This document shows positions 7,338 through 14,464 of a stretch of 17,102 nucleotides of DNA, one piece after another. Source of the stretch: DATHNF01 sp035486285 (lineage in GTDB: Bacteria; Patescibacteriota; Saccharimonadia; Saccharimonadales; UBA4665); contig DATHNF010000027.1 in NCBI GenBank assembly GCA_035486285.1, positions 1 to 17,102 on the forward strand, given 5' to 3'. Every line of letters starts with the position of its first letter. The stretch's first letter is position 1. Position numbers and translations under genes: made by a program. The notes under the pieces were generated by a model, which did not search any database, was not told the origin of the DNA, and saw only the letters and a list, made by a program, of their open reading frames with translations.

Positions 7338-8036
7338 ATGAAACTACTGATTATAGAGGATGATGAGGGCATTGTTCTGGCACTGTACAGATCCTTAGCT
7401 TCGCTGTATAAAACTGATACGGCTACTACTGCCGCTCGGGGACTACAAAAAATCAGCGAGCAGCACTACGACATTATTATTCTAGATCTTAACCTTCCCG
7501 ACAGCACCGGGCTAGCGGTTTGTGAGCAAGTCCGGGCCAGCGGGCTCACTACGCCAATCTTAGTACTGAGTGGCAGTGATGAGGTTTTGAGCAAAGTGAC
7601 ATTACTGGATAGTGGAGCCAACGACTATTTGACGAAGCCGTTTAGCATTGAGGAGCTCAAGGCCCGTTTGCGTGCTCTCCTGCGCGAGCCCAAGAGCGCC
7701 ACCAACCATCACCGTCTAGTAGTCGGTGATCTGGTGCTGGATAGTGTCAAACATCAAGTCCAGCGCGCTGGTAAACCAATCAAGCTTAGCCGTAAAGAAT
7801 TTGCCGTTCTAGAGTGTCTCATGCAGCACAGCGGCATGGTCGTGACACGAGCAAACCTCAGTAATTATGCCTGGGAAAACAACGAAGATTCACTGACCAA
7901 CACTGTAGATGTACATATAAAATACTTGCGTGACAAGATTGACCGCCCGTTTGTCACGACCTTGATCAAGACGGTCCATGGCCTCGGCTACAAAATAGAT
8001 GCAGCATCTGATACATCTAATATGCGTAGCACGTAG
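7338..8036 (+). CDS. OmpR/PhoB-family response regulator
   Basis: Two-domain transcription regulator, 232 residues. The receiver domain (about 1-115) has the acidic pair D8-D9, phospho-acceptor D50 in IIILDLNLPD, switch residue S78 in LVLSGSD and the invariant K100 in YLTKPF. The C-terminal winged-helix domain (about 122-222) has SRKEFAVLECLMQHSG, TNTVDVHIKYLRDKI and the closing hairpin TVHGLGYKI, so it should bind DNA as a phosphorylation-dependent dimer. The cognate kinase is almost surely the histidine kinase encoded downstream. No Shine-Dalgarno sequence lies at normal distance (the nearest, GAGGG at 7316-7320, is 17 bases away). Targets are unknown; the operon includes a terpene synthase-like gene, which makes self-regulation of that pathway a reasonable guess. 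Confidence 0.93.
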   Translation: MKLLIIEDDEGIVLALYRSLASLYKTDTATTAARGLQKISEQHYDIIILDLNLPDSTGLAVCEQVRASGLTTPILVLSGSDEVLSKVTLLDSGANDYLTKPFSIEELKARLRALLREPKSATNHHRLVVGDLVLDSVKHQVQRAGKPIKLSRKEFAVLECLMQHSGMVVTRANLSNYAWENNEDSLTNTVDVHIKYLRDKIDRPFVTTLIKTVHGLGYKIDAASDTSNMRST

Positions 8037-8060
8037 TACTATTTAAAGGAAAGGAGCTAC

Positions 8061-8183
8061 ATGAGCGAACTATTGCAGCGTGTGCTCACCGACGCCTCGG
8101 CGCGTGACCACACCACACTGCCGACGTTGGCATCCGGCATGGCAGAGAAATTCTTGCCATGGGCCGAAGCTGACGGGTCGTAG
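8061..8183 (+). CDS. Small ORF (40 codons) between regulator and kinase, possibly truncated
   Basis: The frame opens with ATG after the best Shine-Dalgarno sequence in the window (AAAGGAAAGGAG, ending 4 bases before the ATG) and encodes a 40-residue peptide beginning MSELLQRVLTDASARDHTTL and ending WAEADGS. No signal peptide or membrane segment is seen and I do not recognise it. It stops at TAG 8181-8183, but the same frame then stays open for 14 codons and ends in a TGA that overlaps the kinase ATG (ATGA, 8225-8228), exactly like the other overlapping gene pairs in this window. So it may be a 54-residue gene with an in-frame amber codon, a short leader peptide controlling kinase translation, or a signalling micro-protein. 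Conservation would decide. Confidence 0.45.
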   Translation: MSELLQRVLTDASARDHTTLPTLASGMAEKFLPWAEADGS

Positions 8184-8190
8184 CACAATT

Positions 8191-8218
8191 GGAGGGGCGT
8201 GGCTCGGCACGTCCTTCC
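8191..8218 (+). promoter_or_regulatory. Stable intercistronic hairpin before the histidine kinase gene
   Basis: The arms GGAGGGGCGTG (8191-8201) and CACGTCCTTCC (8208-8218) form 11 continuous pairs (two G-U) around the loop GCTCGG. No U-tract follows, so it is unlikely to be an intrinsic terminator. It ends six bases before the kinase ATG and begins seven bases after the small ORF stop, so ribosomes ending there could melt it and couple the two genes. Confidence 0.45.
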
Positions 8219-8224
8219 CCATAA

Positions 8225-9646
8225 ATGACAGCAGAGAGAGTTTACATCGTGCAGACCTTAAGAACCTCCCTTAGACCCTGGTACCAGAAGCTGATTACTC
8301 CGCGAAGTCGCACGCCTGACGAGCAACGTCGTGAGCTGATCCTGAATATTTTGTTGTGCGGCCTGATGATTATTAGCCTGCTGGCTGACATGTCGACCAT
8401 CAGCAATCATCTTCAGGGTAATGCTGTCGGGCGCAGTGATTCGTTGCCGCCATTACTAGCCTTTAGCTGTATTATCGCGATCCTGTGGTGGTTATCGCGT
8501 AAAGGTCTCTACAAGCTCGGGACGTACGTCTTACTCAGCTTAGTATTGATCTATGCCACACAATTATTACTGACGTGGAGTTTTGAGTTACCTGAGGCAG
8601 AGTTAACGTTTGGTATGCTTATTGTCATTGCCGGGGTTCTATTAACTGCCCGCGCCGCCTTAGTTGTTACCTTTATTATTGTGGGGTATGTAGGCTTACT
8701 GAGTTACGCGCAAGTCTACAGTTCGCTACACCCTAATACCGGCTGGCTAAACCAACGGCTAGAGTTGGCAGATAGTGCCGGCTATTTGGCAACGCTACTA
8801 ATAATCGGGCTGGTGTCTTGGTTAGCTAATCGTGAGATTGACCGTTCGTTAGGGCGGGCCCGTGCTTCCGAAGCAGCACTTGAGGTAGAACGAGATAGTT
8901 TGGAAATCAAGGTAGTGGAGCGCACCCGTGCCCTGGAACAAGCTCAGCTACAGCGAGTTATGGAATTGCAGCGGCTAGCGGAGTTTGGCCGGATGAGCGC
9001 CGGTCTGCTGCATGATGTGGCCAACCCCTTGACTATTGCCTCCCTTAATCTCGAACAACTGGGCAACCAGTCGCAGTCGCTACTGGTACGGCGGGCACTA
9101 CAAAGCTTACATCACATTGAGCGCTTCCTCGATTCTGCTCGTAAGCAGCTCAAATCGCAGGGCAGTGTAACTAATTTTGTGGCGCAATCGGAAATCAAGC
9201 AAGTACTAGCCATCCTGAACCATCGGGCCCGCGAGGCGAACGTCAAGCTTGAACTGCTGCCCGCGCTGCGCCGCCAATTGTATGGCGACCCGGTCAAATT
9301 TAACCAAATCATTGCCAACCTGGTGCTTAACGCTATTGAGGCCTACGATGAAGAGACCGCTCCTGTTAAGCGTCGGGTAGTCATTGAGCTCAAAGCACAA
9401 GCTAAAGGTTTGAAGTTAATAGTTCGTGATTGGGGGCGCGGACTGAGCGCTGAGCAACACGAGCAAATTTTTGCGCCGTTTTATAGCACTAAGCCGGAGG
9501 GGCAGAAGAACATGGGCATCGGCCTGGCGACAGTCAGACAAATTGTCGAGACTGACTTCAAAGGACGAATCACGACCAGCTGCTCGCCGCGGCAGGGTAC
9601 CCGCTTTACTGTCTGCCTATACGACCAGCCTAGAGTGAAGCCATGA
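8225..9646 (+). CDS. Membrane sensor histidine kinase
   Basis: Sensor of the two-component pair, 473 residues. The N-terminal half has six hydrophobic segments (about 37-56, 74-91, 98-117, 127-142, 144-163, 185-201) with short loops and no recognisable PAS, GAF or HAMP domain, so the signal is probably sensed within or at the membrane. A coiled-coil-like linker (about 205-250) leads to the H-box LLHDVANPLT with phospho-acceptor H263. The ATPase domain follows: N-box IIANLVLNAIEAY (N369), G1 DWGRG (402-406), F-box IFAPFYSTKP and G2 MGIGLA (430-435). The ATG at 8225 has no Shine-Dalgarno sequence; GTG 8249 is an alternative start. The gene stop (TGA 9644-9646) overlaps the ATG of the terpene synthase-like gene, implying translational coupling. 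The H-box variant suits the class that works on membrane-derived signals only by inference. Confidence 0.9.
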   Translation: MTAERVYIVQTLRTSLRPWYQKLITPRSRTPDEQRRELILNILLCGLMIISLLADMSTISNHLQGNAVGRSDSLPPLLAFSCIIAILWWLSRKGLYKLGTYVLLSLVLIYATQLLLTWSFELPEAELTFGMLIVIAGVLLTARAALVVTFIIVGYVGLLSYAQVYSSLHPNTGWLNQRLELADSAGYLATLLIIGLVSWLANREIDRSLGRARASEAALEVERDSLEIKVVERTRALEQAQLQRVMELQRLAEFGRMSAGLLHDVANPLTIASLNLEQLGNQSQSLLVRRALQSLHHIERFLDSARKQLKSQGSVTNFVAQSEIKQVLAILNHRAREANVKLELLPALRRQLYGDPVKFNQIIANLVLNAIEAYDEETAPVKRRVVIELKAQAKGLKLIVRDWGRGLSAEQHEQIFAPFYSTKPEGQKNMGIGLATVRQIVETDFKGRITTSCSPRQGTRFTVCLYDQPRVKP

Positions 9647-11559
9647 TAATCAAAGGTGGGGGAGACTACTTGGGCTGGTTAGCCCGGCAGCAGTCTCGCG
9701 ATGGCGGCTTCGATGGCCAGGCCAGCTCCACAATGCGGCCCTTCCAGGCAGTGCGCCAGCATCCGACCATCTTCTTCACAAGCCTGATTTTGGCATGTTT
9801 GGAGGATGTCGAAGGCAGCGAAAAGATCGCCCAACAAGCCGTCCGCTTCCTGCAGCACCAACAAAGCCCTTTGGTTTCGTGGAATTACTGGCAACGAGGC
9901 AGTGCGCTGGCCGCCTCCCACCCCTATCCTGATGATTTGGACGACACCGCCTGCGCGCTGCTAGGATTAACTGCGCATGATCCCCGGCTAGTTGATGGCA
10001 CGGTATTGGCACATTTAGCTACTCTGCTGATTACTAACGAAGTAGCAACCGGCGGTCCATATCGTACTTGGCTGGTTGAGCCGGTTTTGCAATCGAAGTG
10101 GGGGGACGTTGATATCGCGGTTAACGCTAACATCGGCGGGTTGCTGGCCCGGCACGACGTACGACTGGCAGGTCTAGAGGCGTATATTGATGAACGGCTT
10201 GCTAGCAACCAGCTCGGCTCACCATATTATGTCGGCAATACGCCAATAGTATATTTCCTAGCCCGATGGTACCGAGGGCCGCAGCAAGCGAAGTTGCGCA
10301 GGCTGGTTACTGTTGGTCTGCGCCAATCAACTACGGCACATAGTTTGGAGTTGGCTTTGTTACTCAGCGCTGGCTGCAATCTGAAGTTACCCGTCACGCT
10401 CTTGCGTAACGCCCGGCAGCGCTTACTAGCACTAGCCGAGACCGACCATTGGCCAGCCGAAGCGCTGTATGTTGACCCCGTCATTGGCGGCGTGCAATAC
10501 TATGCCGGCTCAGCGGCACTGACAACAGCTTTTGCCTTAGAAGCCTTAGCAAAATTTAGCCAGTACGACAAACTACAGCCATTAAAAGACTCGTTCATAC
10601 CACCGACCGTTAGCACCGTGTCCTGCGCCCTGGCTGATGCCCAAACATTACCCGCCGGATTACGAAAAGCCTACCGACGCGCCATTACGACTATCGGCCG
10701 GAGCGATAGTCAGCAGCAAATAACAGCCATGGCCAACCTGACAGCCACCGCATACGGGCAGCACCCTAAACCTGTAATTCTGGAGCACCTAAACCTAGCA
10801 AGTCTGCACGGCTGGATCGCTTATAGTATTTACGACGATTTTCTGGACGGCGAAGGTCTGCCCCCCGAATTAGCTATCGCCAATCATGCCTTGCGCCAGA
10901 CTACCCGTCACTACTATGCGGCGCTGCCTAAGCACGCCGGCTTCCAGCAGCTCGTAGACCGGACACTTGATACGGTTGACACTGCTAACCGCTGGGAGGT
11001 GCTGCGGGCCCGGGGACGGCTTGATGGCACACAATTATATTATGAGTTGCCGTCATATGGCCGCTACGACCAGCTAGCCGAACGGTCGTGGGGGCATATG
11101 TTGGCCGCGAGCGGTACGCTGCTGGCAATCGGGCATTCTATAGACAGCCCGCAGCTTCGCCAACTGCAGCGTTTCTTCCGTCACTTTTTGATCGCCCGAC
11201 AGCTCAACGACGACGCCCACGATTGGGAAGTCGACCTACAGCACGGACACCTGAGTGCTGTCGTGTGCCTACTGCTGAGGTCTTATAAGCCGAATAGTCC
11301 GGTCGATATTCAGGCCGATCGGTCAGCCTTGCGACAACACTTCTGGCAGGTCACCATTGGGCAAATCGGTAGTCTCATCGACATACATACCCACCAGGCG
11401 CGACGCGCGCTTGCCCAGTCGGGGATGCGTAACGAAGCTGTGTTTGGTGGTTTGCTAGTGTCGCTGGAAGCCGCTTCTGAGCAAGCGGTTACTGGCAGCC
11501 GAGAAGCCCAAAAATTCGTTTACGCTTACGGCCAGTCAAAACAGCCAGCGCTTCGTTAG
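9643..11559 (+). CDS. Putative two-domain terpene synthase (class II DxDD + class I DDxxD)
   Basis: A 638-residue soluble protein that looks like a fusion of two isoprenoid-enzyme folds. Residues about 1-320 resemble the alpha-barrel of squalene/terpene cyclases and prenyltransferases: a QSRDGGFDG repeat near the N-terminus, DDLDDTACALL (97-107) containing the class II acid motif DxDD (98-101) and VNANIGGLLA (160-169). Residues about 330-638 look like an all-helical class I isoprenoid synthase: DDFLDGE (398-404) for one metal site and QLNDDAHDWE (520-529) for the second. A plausible role is protonation-initiated cyclisation of a C15-C20 diphosphate followed by ionisation of the diphosphate, but product and even activity are unproven. 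It overlaps the kinase stop codon (ATGA), and a prenyl diphosphate synthase gene follows. The class I half could alternatively be a non-cyclising prenyl synthase or transferase. Confidence 0.65.
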   Translation: MIIKGGGDYLGWLARQQSRDGGFDGQASSTMRPFQAVRQHPTIFFTSLILACLEDVEGSEKIAQQAVRFLQHQQSPLVSWNYWQRGSALAASHPYPDDLDDTACALLGLTAHDPRLVDGTVLAHLATLLITNEVATGGPYRTWLVEPVLQSKWGDVDIAVNANIGGLLARHDVRLAGLEAYIDERLASNQLGSPYYVGNTPIVYFLARWYRGPQQAKLRRLVTVGLRQSTTAHSLELALLLSAGCNLKLPVTLLRNARQRLLALAETDHWPAEALYVDPVIGGVQYYAGSAALTTAFALEALAKFSQYDKLQPLKDSFIPPTVSTVSCALADAQTLPAGLRKAYRRAITTIGRSDSQQQITAMANLTATAYGQHPKPVILEHLNLASLHGWIAYSIYDDFLDGEGLPPELAIANHALRQTTRHYYAALPKHAGFQQLVDRTLDTVDTANRWEVLRARGRLDGTQLYYELPSYGRYDQLAERSWGHMLAASGTLLAIGHSIDSPQLRQLQRFFRHFLIARQLNDDAHDWEVDLQHGHLSAVVCLLLRSYKPNSPVDIQADRSALRQHFWQVTIGQIGSLIDIHTHQARRALAQSGMRNEAVFGGLLVSLEAASEQAVTGSREAQKFVYAYGQSKQPALR

Positions 11560-11614
11560 CAACACAACCTAAGAAGAAAGATTAAAAATATATTAAACAA
11601 TCCCTGTATGTAAC

Positions 11615-11643
11615 TTGCGCTACTCAGTTACCCGGCCGATAAT
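11615..11643 (+). promoter_or_regulatory. Promoter TTGCGC-N17-GATAAT before the prenyl synthase gene
   Basis: A -35-like TTGCGC (11615-11620) and GATAAT (11638-11643) are 17 bases apart; the -10 ends nine bases before ATG 11653. The prenyl synthase can therefore be transcribed separately from the upstream kinase-terpene unit. I saw no terminator in the 93-base gap, so read-through is also possible. Confidence 0.4.
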
Positions 11644-11652
11644 GCAGACAGT

Positions 11653-12804
11653 ATGGCAAAGTCGACACCTCAGACAGACGCCAACCGATCGCCACAGTCA
11701 ACTCCAGACACACCCCAAGTACATAATGCCGGCGATCACAATCTTGCCGCAGTTATTGAAGCCGTAGAAACGTGCATACAACACAGCTTAGCCCGCCAAG
11801 CGCAGGCCGCTAGCCAGATTGACGCCAGCTACGCCGATCTCCTGAATCAGATTACTCGCTTAGTAGGACGCGGCGGCAAACGGTTACGGCCACAGTTGGT
11901 GGTCAAAGCCTACGAAGCCTATGGCGGTAACGAACAGTCAGCCATCATTAAGGTAGCTGCCAGCCAAGAGCTGTATCACGCCTTCATACTGATGCACGAT
12001 GATATTATTGACCGGGACACCATTCGCTGGGGTGGCCCAAATATCACTGGCCATTATTTGCCCGCTTTCAGCCGGCGGCTATCCAGCAGCGAAGCCCGGC
12101 ATTACGCTGATTCTTGGGCACTGCTGGCTGGTGATGTTTGCTTCAATCTGTCGAATGAAATCCTGCTGGACAGCGGCTTCCCACCCGGCCAACTGCTCAA
12201 GGCCATGCGATTAGTCCAGCGGACTTTGTTCACGATGATTGGCGGCGAGCTACTAGACGTCGCACTGCCCATGTATCATCCGGCTGAAACCGCTATTGAC
12301 GACGAACAACTGCTGCGCGTCTGTGCTACCAAAACAGCTAGTTATAGTTTCTGCACGCCACTACGACTGGGCGCCTTATTGGCTAACGCCGATGGCCGGC
12401 AAGATAGGCAGCTTGATGCTTTTGGCAAACACATCGGTATTGCTTTCCAGCTACGTGACGATATCTTGGGCATTTTCGGCGACGAACAGCAACTTGGCAA
12501 ATCAACGCTCAGCGACATCCAAGGAAACAAACGAACCCTACTTATGAACTATACTCTGCGTTCCGCTACCCCACGACAAAAACAGCAGCTGCGGCACATT
12601 CTCGGTAATCCAACAGACAGCCAGGACAATCTCCAAACCGTCCAGGACATCGTACGGACAACTGGTGCTCTTGAAAAAACCGAAGCAGTATTACAGCAAT
12701 ACTGTCGGCAGGCTCACCACATCTTGCTGGCCGCCGATTTTCCAACGGCACTGAACAACTACTTAGCAGACCTACCGGCCTTTTGTGCCGACCGAAGCTA
12801 CTAG
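11653..12804 (+). CDS. Short-chain polyprenyl (geranylgeranyl) diphosphate synthase
   Basis: Condenses IPP onto allylic diphosphates. Conserved blocks: GGKRLRP (74-80), first aspartate motif HDDIIDRD (DDxxD at 116-120), a KT pair in CATKTASYSF, and the second aspartate region FQLRDDILGIFGDEQQLGKS (DD at 269-270; fifth position is Gly, as in many actinobacterial enzymes). The first motif has no two-residue insertion, and Phe lies five residues before its first Asp, which in type I enzymes limits chain length to about C20, so GGPP is the best guess. At 383 residues it is longer than usual because of a polar, probably disordered N-terminus of about 30 residues (MAKSTPQTDANRS...). Its position after the terpene synthase-like gene suggests it makes that enzyme's substrate, but a general role in undecaprenyl or quinone-type lipid supply is not excluded. 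Confidence 0.85.
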   Translation: MAKSTPQTDANRSPQSTPDTPQVHNAGDHNLAAVIEAVETCIQHSLARQAQAASQIDASYADLLNQITRLVGRGGKRLRPQLVVKAYEAYGGNEQSAIIKVAASQELYHAFILMHDDIIDRDTIRWGGPNITGHYLPAFSRRLSSSEARHYADSWALLAGDVCFNLSNEILLDSGFPPGQLLKAMRLVQRTLFTMIGGELLDVALPMYHPAETAIDDEQLLRVCATKTASYSFCTPLRLGALLANADGRQDRQLDAFGKHIGIAFQLRDDILGIFGDEQQLGKSTLSDIQGNKRTLLMNYTLRSATPRQKQQLRHILGNPTDSQDNLQTVQDIVRTTGALEKTEAVLQQYCRQAHHILLAADFPTALNNYLADLPAFCADRSY

Positions 12805-12854
12805 AAGCCGTTTAGCGTTGCACTCACCAACAAGCACGTGTCTGGCTCCCCGTT

Positions 12855-12863
12855 TGCTATAGT
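12855..12863 (+). promoter_or_regulatory. Extended -10 promoter TGCTATAGT of pgl-gnd-zwf
   Basis: TG-C-TATAGT ends six bases before the pgl ATG (12870), the same spacing as at the flavin operon. Transcription would start on or next to the ATG. There is no Shine-Dalgarno sequence upstream and no clear -35 box. Confidence 0.55.
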
Positions 12864-12869
12864 ATAAGC

Positions 12870-13562
12870 ATGAAGTATATCCTGACGGCAGGCTGGGACG
12901 ATGGGGTGGCTGATTTGACACGGCGGCTGGCAGGCGAACTAGATAGTGGCCAACAAGTGTTATGGCTGGTCAGTGGGGGATCGAATATTTCCGCCAGTGT
13001 GCAGATTATGGGCAATGTTTCAGCCCAATTGAGTCAGCATTTAAGCATTATGTTAGCCGACGAGCGCTACGGCCCTGTCGGACATACTGATTCAAACTGG
13101 GCACAACTGCTGCAGGCCGGCTTTAATGCTAAGCAAGCGAAGCTCCTGCCAATACTGGAGGCCGACAAAACATTCGAGCAAACTATCGAGCACTACAACG
13201 AGCTGGCAACCAGCGCCTTCGATGCTGCTGATGTGGTGATTGCTCAGCTTGGCATTGGCGAGGATGGGCACATCGCTGGTATTTTGCCCGACTCGCCGGC
13301 CACGCAGCAAGAAACAGCGCTAGTGAGCGGGTACGAAAGCTCGCCACTTAAGCGCCTGACGTTGACTTTTCCGGCCTTACGCCGTATCACTGCGGCCTAT
13401 GCTTTTGCCTTTGGGGCAAACAAGCAAGCAGCGCTAGTGACGCTCCAAGAGAGGACATTGGAGCTCAGTCAGCAGCCTTCCCAAATCCTCAAACAATTAC
13501 CCGAAGCTTACCTCTATAGCGACCAATTAACAACCCCAGTAGCCGAAGGGAGTCTCCTATGA
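12870..13562 (+). CDS. pgl: 6-phosphogluconolactonase
   Basis: Hydrolyses 6-phosphogluconolactone to 6-phosphogluconate, the second step of the oxidative pentose phosphate pathway, in the cytosol. This is the DevB/SOL-type enzyme of the NagB-like fold: phosphate-binding LVSGGSNIS near residues 33-41, LADERYGPVGHTDSNW (about 67-83), and the catalytic GIGEDGHIAGILP segment near 130-142. At 230 residues it has the usual length. It is first in a three-gene operon; its TGA stop overlaps the gnd ATG by four bases. The start follows directly from the -10 element, and Met-Lys-Tyr leads straight into the first beta strand. Confidence 0.92.
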   Translation: MKYILTAGWDDGVADLTRRLAGELDSGQQVLWLVSGGSNISASVQIMGNVSAQLSQHLSIMLADERYGPVGHTDSNWAQLLQAGFNAKQAKLLPILEADKTFEQTIEHYNELATSAFDAADVVIAQLGIGEDGHIAGILPDSPATQQETALVSGYESSPLKRLTLTFPALRRITAAYAFAFGANKQAALVTLQERTLELSQQPSQILKQLPEAYLYSDQLTTPVAEGSLL

Positions 13563-14464
13563 AAATAGCCATCCAAGGTCTCGGCCGTATGGGCATGCAG
13601 ATCGCTCGCAAACTCAGCGAGAACGATCACAGTGTTATCGCCCACAACCGCAGCCCAGAACCTATTGAAGAGGCCGTTAGCTACGGTGCTAGCGCAGCCC
13701 ATAGCAAGGCTGAAGTGCTAGAAGCCTTTGGCCAGGAGCGCGTCGTACTATGGATCATGTTGCCAGCTAATATCGTTGACCAGCAAGTCGATGAATGGCT
13801 GGAACTACTGCCGCAGGACAGTATCATTATTGACGGTGGGAATTCAGACTTCCGCCTGACCCAGAAACTCAACGACAAAGTAGCCGGCAAAGGCTGCAAA
13901 TTGATTGACGTCGGTACCAGCGGGGGGGTGTGGGGCTACCAGAACGGCTTTTCTATGATGGTGGGAGCCGACGACGCGCAAGCCTTCGCGGCGCTCGAAC
14001 CAGCTCTTCAGACACTGGCTCAGCCCGAAGGTGCGTACTATCATTTCGGCCCCAGTGGCAGTGGCCATTACGTCAAAATGGTGCATAACGCCATCGAATA
14101 CGGCATGATGGAGTCCCTCGCCGAGGGTTATCGCATGCTCAAAGAAGGCCCCTACGATGACCTTGACCTAGCCGCTGCCGGCAATGTCTGGCAGCACCAC
14201 AGCGTCGTGACCTCATGGCTGAACGAATTAAGCCAGGCAGCGCTGGCCGAGAATCCCCAGCTGGATGGCATCAAAGGCTATGTCGCCGAGAGCGGTGAAG
14301 CCCGTTGGACCCTGGAAACCGCCAAGCAACGGAACATCCCCATGCCCAGCATTCAAGCCGCTTTCGATGTCCGTCTAGCCTCGCAAAAAGGCGAGGTGAA
14401 TTTCGCAACCAAGTTACTGGCAGCTATGCGTAACAAGTTTGGCGGACACCAATTAAACCAATGA
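13559..14464 (+). CDS. gnd: 6-phosphogluconate dehydrogenase, decarboxylating (short form)
   Basis: Oxidatively decarboxylates 6-phosphogluconate to ribulose 5-phosphate. The N-terminal Rossmann fold has GLGRMG (7-12) and, at the end of the second strand, HNRSPE (29-34); Arg-Ser there is typical of NADP+ binding. Further on are IDGGNSDFR (91-99), DVGTSGGVWG (117-126) and the catalytic GSGHYVKMVHNAIEYGMME (K173). At 301 residues it belongs to the short class, which lacks the C-terminal duplication of the 470-residue enzymes and is usually described as NAD+-preferring, so cofactor use is uncertain. It overlaps pgl upstream and zwf downstream, each by ATGA, so the three enzymes are translated in a fixed ratio. 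Confidence 0.92.
   Translation: MKIAIQGLGRMGMQIARKLSENDHSVIAHNRSPEPIEEAVSYGASAAHSKAEVLEAFGQERVVLWIMLPANIVDQQVDEWLELLPQDSIIIDGGNSDFRLTQKLNDKVAGKGCKLIDVGTSGGVWGYQNGFSMMVGADDAQAFAALEPALQTLAQPEGAYYHFGPSGSGHYVKMVHNAIEYGMMESLAEGYRMLKEGPYDDLDLAAAGNVWQHHSVVTSWLNELSQAALAENPQLDGIKGYVAESGEARWTLETAKQRNIPMPSIQAAFDVRLASQKGEVNFATKLLAAMRNKFGGHQLNQ

Noticed and set aside
8191..8218. Hairpin as intrinsic terminator
   Set aside because: No run of T follows the stem; the next bases are CCATAAATG and the kinase begins at once.
8080..8274. 64-codon ORF overlapping the small ORF and kinase start
   Set aside because: No ribosome binding site, odd Pro/Arg/His-rich composition, overlaps both better-supported frames.
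9643..9646. Alternative genetic code with TGA read as Gly, as in some Patescibacteria
   Set aside because: TGA ends several genes at exact ATGA overlaps (9644-9646, 13560-13562, 14462-14464) and is not found inside any conserved frame.
9643..11559. Squalene-hopene cyclase assignment for the whole protein
   Set aside because: Hopene cyclases have repeated QW motifs and a single DxDD over about 630 residues; here repeats are confined to the first half and the second half has class I metal motifs.
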